A stretch of DNA of 56,224 nt from positions 1-56,224 of the forward strand of contig CALBSE010000055.1 of assembly GCA_937927725.1 (NCBI GenBank), read 5' to 3'. The notes below the pieces were generated by a model. It was not told the origin of the DNA, did not search any database, and saw only the letters and a list, made by a program, of their open reading frames with translations. The position numbers and the translations under genes were made by a program. The DNA is from an uncultured Actinomycetes bacterium. GTDB taxonomy: Bacteria > Actinomycetota > Acidimicrobiia > Acidimicrobiales > Acidimicrobilacustridaceae. Shown here one piece after another: positions 15,146 through 23,583 of the stretch (position 1 is the stretch's first letter; each line of letters begins with the position of its first letter).

Positions 15146-17356
15146 TCAGCGTGCGTTGTGGCCGAACACTTGGCGGCGACGGGCTGCGTAGGCAGCACCA
15201 GCTCCGCCAAGAATGATCAATGCGGAACCCGTCGCCATCAATGGGAACGAGTCGCTACCGGTTGTCGGGAGTCCGCCCGTGCCAGTGGGCTCAGGGGTCG
15301 GTCCATCGCTGGAGATGGCAGTCACAACGCCATCGGCATTGATCGAGAAGAAGAGCGACTTCGCCATCGGATTGCCGTTGAGATCAGTACCAGTGACCGT
15401 GATTGCATGCGAACCGGCCGGCGTATCGGCGGGAATGGTGACGTACTGCGAGAAGTTCCCATTCGCGTCGGCGAAACCAGTTGCAAGCACGATCGGTTCG
15501 GAATGAATCGTGACCTCGACCGCGGAAGCTGGCGTGAGGCCCGTGAGTGACACCAGTGTTCGAGCGGTTCCGCTCCGAACGCTGTCACCAGCACCAAATT
15601 CGGGGACGACCGAATCGTCGACGGGAACCGTGGTGGTTGGAGATCCATCAGTTGCTGTCGTGCTTGATGGAGTTGTGGTCGAGGTACTCGATGTGGAGGT
15701 ACTTGATGTGGACGTACTCGATGTCGAAGAACTGGTTGTCGAAGAACTGGTTGTCGAAGAACTGGTTGTCGAAGAACTGGTTGTCGAAGAGGAAGGTGGA
15801 GGTGTCGAGCCGTATTCGACTGCGCCGGCATCGGCGTGATCGCCCGTTACGCGGGCATATCCGTAGCCGCGTTGGTCGAAGGCGCTTGGGAGATGCGGAA
15901 GGGCCGTGACGAGATCGATCGCCGGCGATGACGCGAGCGGGGCCTTCGTCAGCGTCGGACCACCGTTGTCGCTCAACGAGCCCAGACCCGGGTCGCTCAC
16001 GCTGGTGACGTCGGTGCCGTCGGTGCTGACGTTTGCGTCTGAATAGTCGCCGACAAGTGACTGCGTGATTGCGACGGTCGAGCGGTAGGTCTTGATGGCA
16101 GCCGCAGCCGTGGAGCCATTTCCTACGATGATCGACGCGTCAATGGTGTCAGTTCCATGGTGCAGATAGAGGCCGGCAACGCGGCTTGCCGCCGTGTTGC
16201 CAGTCACCGTCACGAACTTCATCGTGAGATCGCCCGCGACGTATACGGCACCGCCCGTATCGGCAGCGTTGTCGACGATCGTGGAGTTGTAGATGTCGTT
16301 GTGGCCACTGCTGAGGTAGAGGCCGGACCCTTTGTAGGCGGCGCTGTTACCGCTGATGGTGCTTTCGCTGATGGTGACGGAGTCGAGATCTCGAGAGGCG
16401 ATTCCGCCACCCGTTGGGCTGTGGTTATCGGCGAAGGTCGAGGTTCGAATGGAGAGGTTTCCGCCGTTGCCTTTGCTCTCGATGGAAGCGCCGCCGCCCC
16501 AATCGTTCTTACTGGTGTTGTGTGCAAACGTCGAGCCGCTGATCCAGACATCATTCGAATGAAGATCGACGCCAGCACCTGCGTAGTAGGAGTAGTTGTT
16601 GGTGAAGGTCGAGTTGGCGATCGAAACGGTGCCGCTCGTGTCCACGAATGCCCCGCCACCGGTTGCGTAACTTGAGCCGTTGACCGAGTTGTTGTCGAAA
16701 GTGGACCCCGTGATCGTCACCGATCCGGTGCCTCTGAAACCGATGCCACCACCGCCGTAGTAGGTGGAGTTGTTGTTGCTGAACGTGCTGTCGACAATCT
16801 CGAGCGAGCCACAATTCACTGAATACAACCCACCAGCAACTGATCCTGCGTTGCCGGTGACGACCACTCCGTCGAGTTTCAACGCTGCGTAGGTTTGCGC
16901 CCAGCAATTGATTGCACTGTTCTCGCCACCTGTGACCGTGAGGCCGCTGATCGTGGTGACACCGTTTCCACCCTGGATCTTGAAGACGGAATCGCTACTA
17001 CCTGCGCCACCGACGACTGTGAGGTCTGCCGCACCTGGTCCGACGATCGTCAAGGTCTTGTCGATACGCACTGGATTTGAAAGGTTGATCGTGCCGCTCA
17101 ATCCGCTGAGGTCGATCGTGTCGCCGGGGCTGGCATCCGCGACCGCAGCTCGGAGCGATCCGCTGCCCGAGTCATTGGTGTTGGCAACGGTGATCGTGGC
17201 CGCGTCGGCAGTCGAGTTGCTCAAGAGAGCGAGCGCGGGTGCAGCCCCAACCAGAAGGGCGCCTGTGCCGATCCGGACGCTGCGATGGGCCAGAGATGGC
17301 TTTGGGCTGCGGGACGCAGGGGCCGGTAACTCGGAAAACGTGGAAGATGTGCTCAT
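15146..17356 (-). CDS. LPxTG-anchored right-handed beta-helix surface protein
   Basis: A 736-residue exported protein. The N-terminal signal sequence is long and begins with polar residues before a hydrophobic core (GTGALLVGAAPALALL). Residues ~50-500 are parallel beta-helix repeats (many N-S-T-F and G-G-G-x turns; opening TITVANTNDSGSGSLRAAVADASPGDTI is typical of this class). A Ser/Thr linker (about residues 515-580) follows, then an Ig-like domain. The end is a cell-wall sorting signal: LPTTG, a hydrophobic segment and AARRRQ. Sortase would link it to the wall. I chose the ATG at 17356; an upstream ATG at 17398 is possible. Ligand or enzyme activity is not visible. Confidence 0.78.
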   Translation of the reverse strand: MSTSSTFSELPAPASRSPKPSLAHRSVRIGTGALLVGAAPALALLSNSTADAATITVANTNDSGSGSLRAAVADASPGDTIDLSGLSGTINLSNPVRIDKTLTIVGPGAADLTVVGGAGSSDSVFKIQGGNGVTTISGLTVTGGENSAINCWAQTYAALKLDGVVVTGNAGSVAGGLYSVNCGSLEIVDSTFSNNNSTYYGGGGIGFRGTGSVTITGSTFDNNSVNGSSYATGGGAFVDTSGTVSIANSTFTNNYSYYAGAGVDLHSNDVWISGSTFAHNTSKNDWGGGASIESKGNGGNLSIRTSTFADNHSPTGGGIASRDLDSVTISESTISGNSAAYKGSGLYLSSGHNDIYNSTIVDNAADTGGAVYVAGDLTMKFVTVTGNTAASRVAGLYLHHGTDTIDASIIVGNGSTAAAAIKTYRSTVAITQSLVGDYSDANVSTDGTDVTSVSDPGLGSLSDNGGPTLTKAPLASSPAIDLVTALPHLPSAFDQRGYGYARVTGDHADAGAVEYGSTPPPSSSTTSSSTTSSSTTSSSTTSSSTSSTSTSSTSTSSTSTTTPSSTTATDGSPTTTVPVDDSVVPEFGAGDSVRSGTARTLVSLTGLTPASAVEVTIHSEPIVLATGFADANGNFSQYVTIPADTPAGSHAITVTGTDLNGNPMAKSLFFSINADGVVTAISSDGPTPEPTGTGGLPTTGSDSFPLMATGSALIILGGAGAAYAARRRQVFGHNAR
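15679..15790 (-). repeat. 15-bp tandem repeats encoding the Ser/Thr linker
   Basis: Four perfect copies of GTCGAAGAACTGGTT (15723-15782, plus strand) plus a partial fifth are followed upstream by three variant 15-bp units (GTGGAGGTACTTGAT type). On the coding strand they give TTSSS- and STSST-type pentapeptides. The 15-bp period keeps frame, so slippage would change linker length without disrupting the sorting signal. Confidence 0.9.
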
Positions 17357-17450
17357 AGGGAAACGATAGTAATTCTGATTATGAGATAGCAAGCACACTT
17401 ATCGTGGCGAGCCAAGGGCAGGGAGCGGGAACGCCGCCCGTCCGGGAACC

Positions 17451-17456
17451 TAGAGT
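17451..17456 (+). promoter_or_regulatory. Candidate -10 for the SnoaL-like gene
   Basis: TAGAGT lies about 31 nt before the ATG at 17488 and would give a short leader containing GAGGGGGA. Confidence 0.35.
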
Positions 17457-17487
17457 CGGGCGAGACCAATCGTCCGAGGGGGACACC

Positions 17488-17946
17488 ATGACTCTGAGCA
17501 TTCAAGAGATTTCCGACCGTATGGAGATCCAGGACCTGCTCGTCCGCTATTGCTACGCCGTTGACCACCGCGACTTCGACGACCTCGCCAACGTCTTTAC
17601 GGCGGATGCCGTCATCGACTACTCCGTCTTCGGCGGCAGCGTCGGCAATCCCACCGAGACCATTGCCTATCTCAAAGAGGCGATGCCGATGTTCGCCTCG
17701 TTCCAGCACATGATTTCGACCAGCCGTATCGAGATCGATGGCGACACCGCCAAGGTAAAGACCATCTGCCACAACCCAATGGTCATGCCCATGGGTGAAG
17801 AACTTGTCGTCTTCACCTGTGGTCTTTGGTACGTCGATGAAATGGTTCGTACGGCCGATGGTTGGCGAATCGCGAAGCGCGTTGAAGAGAGCTCGTACAT
17901 GAAGGACATGCCCGGCATGCCCGTTCAAGGACCAAAGAAGGTCTGA
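17488..17946 (+). CDS. SnoaL-like (NTF2-fold) domain protein
   Basis: A 152-residue single-domain protein of the SnoaL_4/NTF2-like group. Signatures: IQDLLVRYCYAVDHRDFDDLANVFTADAVID near the N-terminus and FTCGLWYVDEMVRTADGWRIAKRVEE near the C-terminus. Family members include polyketide cyclases, dehydratases and ring-hydroxylating beta-like proteins; activity cannot be assigned. The start at 17488 has the Shine-Dalgarno GAGGGGGA; the frame upstream is untranslated. Two hairpins separate it from the MFS gene. Confidence 0.82.
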   Translation: MTLSIQEISDRMEIQDLLVRYCYAVDHRDFDDLANVFTADAVIDYSVFGGSVGNPTETIAYLKEAMPMFASFQHMISTSRIEIDGDTAKVKTICHNPMVMPMGEELVVFTCGLWYVDEMVRTADGWRIAKRVEESSYMKDMPGMPVQGPKKV

Positions 17947-17968
17947 ACTCCATCATTCGATGAGTTCA
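17945..17968 (+). promoter_or_regulatory. Bulged hairpin after the SnoaL-like gene
   Basis: GAACT-C-CATC pairs with GATG-AGTTC around ATTC, with one bulged C. It starts at the stop codon. No U-tract follows, so it is not a clear terminator; it could also be an operator for the MFS gene. Confidence 0.4.
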
Positions 17969-17984
17969 ACAACATGAGCACTAC

Positions 17985-18010
17985 CCTTCCGTCGTTCTCT
18001 TGACGGAAGG
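17985..18010 (+). promoter_or_regulatory. Hairpin sequestering the MFS gene's Shine-Dalgarno
   Basis: CCTTCCGTC (17985-17993) pairs perfectly with GACGGAAGG (18002-18010) around an 8-nt loop. The GGAAGG at 18005-18010, 7 nt before the ATG, is the MFS gene's ribosome site, so the 3' arm hides it. Confidence 0.6.
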
Positions 18011-18017
18011 CTTTGCC

Positions 18018-19631
18018 ATGTCAACTCTCGCTCAACGCGTTCAAGCGAAGTCGTACGACCGACGCTGGGCAATCCTTGCCGTGCTGTGTTTTGGCCTGCT
18101 CGTGATTGTTCTCGATAATTCAATTCTGAACGTTGCTCTTCCGACGATTCAGAAGGACCTCAACGCGTCGTCAAGCGATCTGCAGTGGATCGTCGACTCC
18201 TACACGCTCGTTTTTGCCGGGTTGCTGCTCACCGCGGGTGCGCTTGGCGACAAGTTTGGTCGACGTGGCGCGTTGCAGGTTGGCTTCGTGCTCTTCGGCA
18301 TTGGCTCGGTGGCGTCTGCGCTCGCAACCACTTCGGGTCAATTAATTGCGACTCGCGCGTTCATGGGTATTGGTGGCGCGCTCATCATGCCGGCGACGTT
18401 GTCGATCATCACCAACGTGTTCCCGCCGGAAGAACGTTCAAAAGCAATTGGTGTATGGGCGGGCACAGCAGGACTCGGCGGCGCATTGGGCCCCTTAACT
18501 GGGGGATTTTTGGTGCAGCACTTTTATTGGGGATCAGTGTTCCTCGTGAACATTCCGATCGTCACGATTGGCCTCATCGCAGGTGTGTTCCTGATTCCCA
18601 CATCCAAAGATCCGTCGGCACCGCGACTCGATCCAATCGGGGCGGTCATGTCGATCGTTGGTCTCGCACTCTTGTTGTTTGCGATCATCGAAGCCCCCGA
18701 CAACGGTTGGGGTTCCTCGCAAACGTTGCTTTACGGTGGACTCGGAATCGCTCTGCTTATCGGCTTCATCGTTTGGGAAGCGAAGAGCGACCATCCGATG
18801 CTCGATGTGACGTTCTTCAAGAAGGCTCGATTCACCGCTGCAGCTGGCGCGATCACACTTGTGTTCTTCTCAATGTTCGGATCGCTGTTCTTGCTGACGC
18901 AGTACTTCCAGTTCGTGCTCGGCTATTCACCGCTTCAAACTGGCGTGCGAATGATTCCGTTCGCACTCGCCATGATGGTGGTGGCGCCGCTCAGTTCGAA
19001 AGTTGTTGAACGCATCGGTTCGAAGATCACCGTTGCATGCGGGCTCGGCCTGGTCACGATCGGCCTTCTCACGATGGTTGGTCTGCAGGTCGACACGCCG
19101 TACTCGAACATCTTTTGGCGCCTCATGCTGATGTCGGCCGGTATGGGTCTGACCATGGCTCCGGCAACCGAATCGGTCATGGGCTCGCTGCCACTTTTCA
19201 AAGCGGGGGTAGGTTCGGCCGTGAACGACACCACCCGTCAGGTTGGTGGCGCACTCGGCGTTGCAGTCATTGGTTCGGTGCTGGCGACGACCTATGGCAA
19301 CCAAGTCCGCGACTTCCTCAACGGGTTGGGGCTTCCGCTTCCACAACCGTTTGTTGATGCCGCCCACAACAGCATTGGCGCCGTGCAGAACGGAATCGTT
19401 CCGACGCTGCAAGACAAGGGCCTTACCGATTTGGCCGTAAAGATCAGCGCCGAGGCCAATTCCGCCTTTGTCAGCGCCGTCCATTGGGGCGTTCTCACTG
19501 CCGCGGCGGCGACATTTCTCGGTGTTGTGGTTGTGCTTCTGTTCCTGCCCGCTCGACCTCGTGTCGATGACGTCGCTGAACAGGACGAGGAATTTGTCGG
19601 CGAGCGCGTTGCAGATCTCCTGACCGACTGA
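18018..19631 (+). CDS. MFS transporter, DHA2 (EmrB/QacA) drug-efflux type
   Basis: A 537-residue polytopic membrane protein with 14 predicted TM segments, as in the DHA2 family of proton-coupled multidrug exporters. Motif D1-like LDNSILNVALPTIQKDL is in TM1, motif A GALGDKFGRRG follows TM2, and motif C-like GPLTGGFL is in TM5. A TM at the C-terminus is followed by an acidic tail (DDVAEQDEEF). The ATG at 18018 has GGAAGG 7 nt upstream; a TTG at 18000 is less likely. Substrate unknown. Confidence 0.85.
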   Translation: MSTLAQRVQAKSYDRRWAILAVLCFGLLVIVLDNSILNVALPTIQKDLNASSSDLQWIVDSYTLVFAGLLLTAGALGDKFGRRGALQVGFVLFGIGSVASALATTSGQLIATRAFMGIGGALIMPATLSIITNVFPPEERSKAIGVWAGTAGLGGALGPLTGGFLVQHFYWGSVFLVNIPIVTIGLIAGVFLIPTSKDPSAPRLDPIGAVMSIVGLALLLFAIIEAPDNGWGSSQTLLYGGLGIALLIGFIVWEAKSDHPMLDVTFFKKARFTAAAGAITLVFFSMFGSLFLLTQYFQFVLGYSPLQTGVRMIPFALAMMVVAPLSSKVVERIGSKITVACGLGLVTIGLLTMVGLQVDTPYSNIFWRLMLMSAGMGLTMAPATESVMGSLPLFKAGVGSAVNDTTRQVGGALGVAVIGSVLATTYGNQVRDFLNGLGLPLPQPFVDAAHNSIGAVQNGIVPTLQDKGLTDLAVKISAEANSAFVSAVHWGVLTAAAATFLGVVVVLLFLPARPRVDDVAEQDEEFVGERVADLLTD

Positions 19632-19639
19632 TCCACGAC

Positions 19640-19645
19640 TAACCT
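19640..19645 (+). promoter_or_regulatory. Candidate -10 for leaderless dcd mRNA
   Basis: TAACCT lies 8 nt before the GTG at 19654; no Shine-Dalgarno is present. Confidence 0.4.
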
Positions 19646-19653
19646 GCGCTGCC

Positions 19654-20217
19654 GTGATCCTCTCTGACCGCACCATCCGCGAAGAGGTCGAAGCCGGCCG
19701 AATTGTTATCGAGCCCTTCGACCCCAGTTGTGTCCAGCCATCATCGGTCGATCTTCATATCGACCGCTTTTTCCGGGTGTTTCGGAATCACACGATGGGA
19801 CACATCGATGTGAAGCAGAACCTCGAGGATCTCACCGAACTCGTCGAGATCGGTCCCGACGACACCTTCATGCTCCACCCAGGTGAGTTCGTGCTCGGAT
19901 CGACCAGCGAGCGAGTTGGCCTTCCCGCCGACCTTGTTGCTCGACTCGAAGGCAAGTCCTCGCTTGGCCGCCTTGGTTTGCTCATTCACTCCACCGCAGG
20001 CTTTGTTGATGCCGGCTGGGACGGACAGCTCACGCTTGAACTCTCCAACGTGGCCAGCCTCCCGATCACGCTCTATCCGGGTATGAAGATCGGCCAGATC
20101 TCCTTCATCCGCATGACCACACCTGCGGACAACCCCTACGGCTCCTCGGCAGTCGGCTCCAAGTACCAGGGCCAAATCGGCCCCCGCCCCAGCCGCTACT
20201 GGGAAAACTTCCGCTAA
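19654..20217 (+). CDS. dcd: dCTP deaminase (probably bifunctional dCTP deaminase/dUTPase)
   Basis: A 187-residue protein of the dCTP deaminase/dUTPase superfamily. Signatures: LSDRTIREE, QPSSVDLHID, LHPGEFVLGST, EGKSSLGRLGL, HSTAGFVDAGWDGQLTLELSN with the catalytic Glu, and PYGSSAVGSKYQGQ. The enzyme deaminates dCTP towards dUTP/dUMP, supplying dTMP synthesis. It resembles the Mycobacterium tuberculosis enzyme throughout; that protein is bifunctional, so dUMP is the likely product. Translation starts at GTG 19654, with no Shine-Dalgarno. A bidirectional terminator lies 25 bp after the stop. Confidence 0.93.
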   Translation: MILSDRTIREEVEAGRIVIEPFDPSCVQPSSVDLHIDRFFRVFRNHTMGHIDVKQNLEDLTELVEIGPDDTFMLHPGEFVLGSTSERVGLPADLVARLEGKSSLGRLGLLIHSTAGFVDAGWDGQLTLELSNVASLPITLYPGMKIGQISFIRMTTPADNPYGSSAVGSKYQGQIGPRPSRYWENFR

Positions 20218-20241
20218 GCGTTCTCATAACTCTGTAATCAG

Positions 20242-20267
20242 AAACGCCGGCCCGAGGGCCGGCGTTT
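20242..20267. terminator. Bidirectional intrinsic terminator
   Basis: AAACGCCGGCCC (20242-20253) and GGGCCGGCGTTT (20256-20267) form a 12-bp stem with a 2-nt gap (loop opens the inner pairs). It separates the converging dcd and Fe-S reductase genes and has short A/T tails on both sides. Confidence 0.85.
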
Positions 20268-20290
20268 GCTGTTGTTGCAGAAGTTTCTTG

Positions 20291-22513
20291 TTAGACGATC
20301 GGCGTGATGGTTACGTCGACCTCTGAGCGTTCGAGTGCCTCAAGGATGTGCATCGAAATGTCAGCGACCTTCACTTCGTCTTCTTCGACGCCCTGTGCCT
20401 TCACACCATCGTCGATCATGATGTAACAGAACGGGCACGCAACCGCGATCTTCGTAGCGCCGGTGCGCAGGAGTTCCTGCGAGCGCTCGATGTTGACCTG
20501 CTTGCCGGTGCTTTCTTCCATCCACATACGACCGCCACCAGCTCCGCAACACATTCCCTTGGTGCCGTTGCGGCTGGCTTCAACGATTTCAATACCACCG
20601 AGCGAACCGATGACGTTGCGCGGTGCCATGTAGACGTCGTTGTGGCGACCGAGGTAGCAGGAGTCGTGGTACACAACGCGCTCTTCGAGTTTGGCGTTCG
20701 ACAGATCGAGCTTGCCGCTGTCGATGAGGAACTCGAGGAACTGGCTGTGATGCACAACTTCGTAGTTGCCGCCCATTTGCGGGTATTCGTTGGCAAGCGT
20801 GTTGAAGCAATGCGGACACTGCGTGATGATCTTCTTCACGCCCATTCCGTTGAGCGTTTCGATGTTCTGCATCGCAAGCATCTGGAAGATGTACTCGTTC
20901 CCAGAACGACGTGCAGGATCGCCCGTGCACAATTCTGATGGACCAAGAATCGAGAAGGAAATACCGGAGCGCTGCAGAAGCTGCGCCATTGCTTGGGTGA
21001 CCTTCTTGTTCTTGTCGTCGAACGAACCAGCGCAACCAACCCAGTAAAGGTATTCGGCTTCGAGTGGGCTTGAACCATCGAGAATCTCGATGCCTTCGAA
21101 CTTCTCTGCCCAGTCGCCGCGATCGGCCTGGCTCATGCCCCATGGGTTTCCGGAGTTCTCCATCGAGCGATACGCGTTGCCGAGTTCGGTCGGGAAGTTG
21201 GATTCCATGAGTGACAAGTAACGGCGCATGTCGAGGATCTTGTCGAGGATTTCAATGTTGACCGGACAGATTTCGTCACATGCCTTGCACGATGTGCAGG
21301 CCCAAACTTCTTCGGGTGTGACCCGTTCGAAGAGAGAATTTGCTGAGACGGTGATTTCCGCAACAACACCAAGTGGTGGTGAGACCTGCGGCGTTCCGGT
21401 TGCAGCCATTACTTCGCCGGACTTGAGAACGATTTCGCGAGGATCAAGCGGCTTACCGGTTGCATGCGCAGGACACACTGAGGTGCAACGACCACACATC
21501 GTGCAAGCATCGAGGTCAAGCAATTGCTTCCAGGTGAAATCTTCGATCGTGGAGACACCGAACGATTCAAGTTCGGTTTCCAAGAGATTCGGCATCGGCT
21601 TCATTGCACCCTTGGGGCGCTCGCGATCTTTGAGGTACATGTTCAACGGCGAGGTGAACATGTGGCGAAGCATGGTGATTGGAAGGATCACGAGGAAGGC
21701 GAAGAACGAAAGGATGTGGAGGATCCACCAGACCTGATGTCCGCCAGCAAGATGAGAGTTGTTCTCGATGAGTTTGGCGATGGGCCAACCAACGAATGAC
21801 CACTTCTCGAACGCAGGCATGCCCGTTTCTGCGATGCGCCAGGCTTCGGTTCCGAAACCAGTGACCGCAATGGCAAGGAAGACGCCGAGGATGACTGCGT
21901 GTTCCGGCTTGGTCTTAATGCGAATGCGATACGGACGCTGGATGTAGCGACGAACGATTGCCCACATCACGCCGATGAACAGGCACAGACCGGCGAGGTC
22001 GCCGATGAATGAGTACGCCATGTAGACGTTGCCGTTCAGGAACTTCCATGACTCGGGGATCTGATGGTTGATCTCGAGGATCGTGGTGACAGCAAGCAAC
22101 ACCACGAAAGAGAAGTAGATGAGCGAATGCATGATGCCGGCGGCGGGATCGCGCAACAGGGTTTGCATGTAGACACCGGCGCGGAAATCTCCGAGGCGAC
22201 GCTTGACGTTCTTGGGTGTGGTGCGACGGTCGTCAGGCTTGCCGCGAGTCCAGTTCTTGACGCGCTGGCTGAAAAGCACTGCCCCGTAGACAAGCAGGAT
22301 CGGCGCCATGACGTAGAAGGCGATCTTTAACGAGGACGGGATGCCTCCGAAGACCTCGCGAGTGGTCGGTGACTCGTCGTGTTGCTGGAACACCGTCGCT
22401 GCGACACCCGAAAGTGCCGTCACGATCGCGAAGGCGAGTCCGATGACGAGAACGAGATGTGGGCCCTTTATCCGTTTACGTTCCATACGGTTGGCAAACC
22501 TACTCGCGCCCAT
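20291..22513 (-). CDS. Membrane-bound heterodisulfide reductase-like Fe-S oxidoreductase
   Basis: A 740-residue protein. Residues ~1-290 have about six TM helices like the nitrate reductase gamma/HdrE cytochrome b domain. Residues ~330-420 hold two 4Fe-4S motifs: CTMCGRCTSVCP and CTSCKACDEICP. Residues ~480-700 hold two CCG-type domains (CPHCFNTL..., then CCGAGGGRMWMEE and CPFCYIM). This order is known in actinobacteria (Rv0338c-like) and may pass electrons between the quinone pool and a soluble donor such as EtfAB; that role is inferred. The ATG at 22513 has GGTGAGG upstream; ATG 22489 is an alternative. Confidence 0.82.
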   Translation of the reverse strand: MGASRFANRMERKRIKGPHLVLVIGLAFAIVTALSGVAATVFQQHDESPTTREVFGGIPSSLKIAFYVMAPILLVYGAVLFSQRVKNWTRGKPDDRRTTPKNVKRRLGDFRAGVYMQTLLRDPAAGIMHSLIYFSFVVLLAVTTILEINHQIPESWKFLNGNVYMAYSFIGDLAGLCLFIGVMWAIVRRYIQRPYRIRIKTKPEHAVILGVFLAIAVTGFGTEAWRIAETGMPAFEKWSFVGWPIAKLIENNSHLAGGHQVWWILHILSFFAFLVILPITMLRHMFTSPLNMYLKDRERPKGAMKPMPNLLETELESFGVSTIEDFTWKQLLDLDACTMCGRCTSVCPAHATGKPLDPREIVLKSGEVMAATGTPQVSPPLGVVAEITVSANSLFERVTPEEVWACTSCKACDEICPVNIEILDKILDMRRYLSLMESNFPTELGNAYRSMENSGNPWGMSQADRGDWAEKFEGIEILDGSSPLEAEYLYWVGCAGSFDDKNKKVTQAMAQLLQRSGISFSILGPSELCTGDPARRSGNEYIFQMLAMQNIETLNGMGVKKIITQCPHCFNTLANEYPQMGGNYEVVHHSQFLEFLIDSGKLDLSNAKLEERVVYHDSCYLGRHNDVYMAPRNVIGSLGGIEIVEASRNGTKGMCCGAGGGRMWMEESTGKQVNIERSQELLRTGATKIAVACPFCYIMIDDGVKAQGVEEDEVKVADISMHILEALERSEVDVTITPIV

Positions 22514-22559
22514 GGGCGCGGATCCTCACCAGCGGGCAGGGTGAGGACTTCGAAGAGGT

Positions 22560-23009
22560 TCAGGATTCGTCGGTCATGCGTGCTGCAAGGTTGCGCAGCA
22601 ACTGCACAGCGAAACCGGGAACCTCTTCGATGAGGCCATTGAACTCACGCTGGGCGATCACGAGGACCTCCATGGCGGAGTCGGCCGTGACCGTTGCGGT
22701 GCGGACGCCGCCGGTCAGGGGAGCAAGTTCGCCGACAACGGCACCAGGGCCAAGATTGGCCACGGTTGCACCGTCACGGGTCACGGTGGCCGAGCCGGTG
22801 ACGATCACGAAGCATTCGTGGCCTGGCTCGCCTTCGCGCACCAGAACCTTTCCTGCCTCAACGGAGATCTCCACCGCTGCTGCTGCCACCTGCTGGAGCT
22901 GGCGCTTGTCGCACTCTGCGAAGAGCGGAACCTGAGCCAGATGATCGAGCCATGCGTCGCGTGCCATGAGGCGAAGCATAGGGAGAACCCCGCCGCTCTG
23001 CTCGTCCAT
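22560..23009 (-). CDS. Cyclic nucleotide-binding domain protein, no DNA-binding domain
   Basis: A 149-residue protein consisting of one cNMP-binding (Crp-type) domain: FAECDKRQLQQVAAAA, LVREGEPGHECFVIVTGSATV, and the phosphate-binding cassette PGAVVGELAPLTGGVRTATVTA with its Gly-Glu and Arg. Unlike CRP/FNR it ends soon after the C helix, without a helix-turn-helix, so it must act through partners. ATGs at 22979 and 22967 are also possible starts. It lies 46 bp upstream of the Fe-S reductase on the same strand, so a shared transcript is possible. The winged-helix gene is divergent. Confidence 0.78.
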   Translation of the reverse strand: MDEQSGGVLPMLRLMARDAWLDHLAQVPLFAECDKRQLQQVAAAAVEISVEAGKVLVREGEPGHECFVIVTGSATVTRDGATVANLGPGAVVGELAPLTGGVRTATVTADSAMEVLVIAQREFNGLIEEVPGFAVQLLRNLAARMTDES

Positions 23010-23060
23010 TCGGCCACCGACCCTTCATGACCACGAAACATTTGGGAAACAGGGCATCCC

Positions 23061-23066
23061 TACCTT
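23061..23066 (+). promoter_or_regulatory. Candidate -10 for the winged-helix gene (leaderless)
   Basis: TACCTT lies 7 nt before the GTG at 23074; there is no Shine-Dalgarno. Confidence 0.35.
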
Positions 23067-23073
23067 GATCTCC

Positions 23074-23583
23074 GTGGATGTCGCCCTACTTCGTTGGCCA
23101 ATGGAAGAAGACCGTCGCCAAGCCCTTGCAGCTCGGGGAGCGTCCCGGCTCTTGCTGGTCGACGCCGATACCGCCGCGCCCGATGCCGTTGATTGCCTCG
23201 AGGATTGGATCCGTCTGCCTGCGAGTCAGGACGATATTGATGCCCGATGCCGAGCCATTGCCACCCGGTCGATGGTGCATAGCTCCGAAACCCCGGTTCT
23301 TGATCCCGATGGGGTGCTTCGTATCGGAGCCGGTTGGGTCTCGCTGCCGCCCCTCGAAGCTCGACTCATGTCGGCCTTGCTCGACCGGTTCGGCGCCGTT
23401 GTCAGTCGCGACAACCTTTCCCGAACCGGATGGCCCACGGGGGCGCCGGGTCGCAACGCGCTTGACGTCCACATGCTCCGCTTGCGTCGCCGGATCGCCC
23501 CACTGGGTTTGGCGATCCGCACTGTTCGTTCGCGTGGCTATCTCTTAGAAGCCGGCGAATTGCAAATGGTTCAGCCGGCCTGA
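23074..23583 (+). CDS. OmpR/PhoB-type winged-helix protein with degenerate N-terminal domain
   Basis: A 169-residue protein. The C-terminal ~85 residues are an OmpR-type winged helix: LPPLEARLMSALLDRFGAVVSRDNL, LDVHMLRLRRRIAPLGLAIRTVRSRGYLL (recognition helix and wing). The N-terminal ~75 residues (ALLRWPMEEDRRQALAARG, LLLVDADTAAP) are receiver-like in size but lack the usual acidic cluster, phospho-Asp context and Lys, so phosphorylation is not expected. I chose the GTG at 23074, 7 nt after a TACCTT -10; TTG 23065 is an alternative. Its 3' end overlaps the converging gpm gene by 13 bp. Confidence 0.7.
   Translation: MDVALLRWPMEEDRRQALAARGASRLLLVDADTAAPDAVDCLEDWIRLPASQDDIDARCRAIATRSMVHSSETPVLDPDGVLRIGAGWVSLPPLEARLMSALLDRFGAVVSRDNLSRTGWPTGAPGRNALDVHMLRLRRRIAPLGLAIRTVRSRGYLLEAGELQMVQPA

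Noticed and set aside
15679..15790. Short direct repeats considered as a CRISPR array
   Set aside because: 15-bp units are contiguous, without spacers, and encode a Ser/Thr linker in frame.
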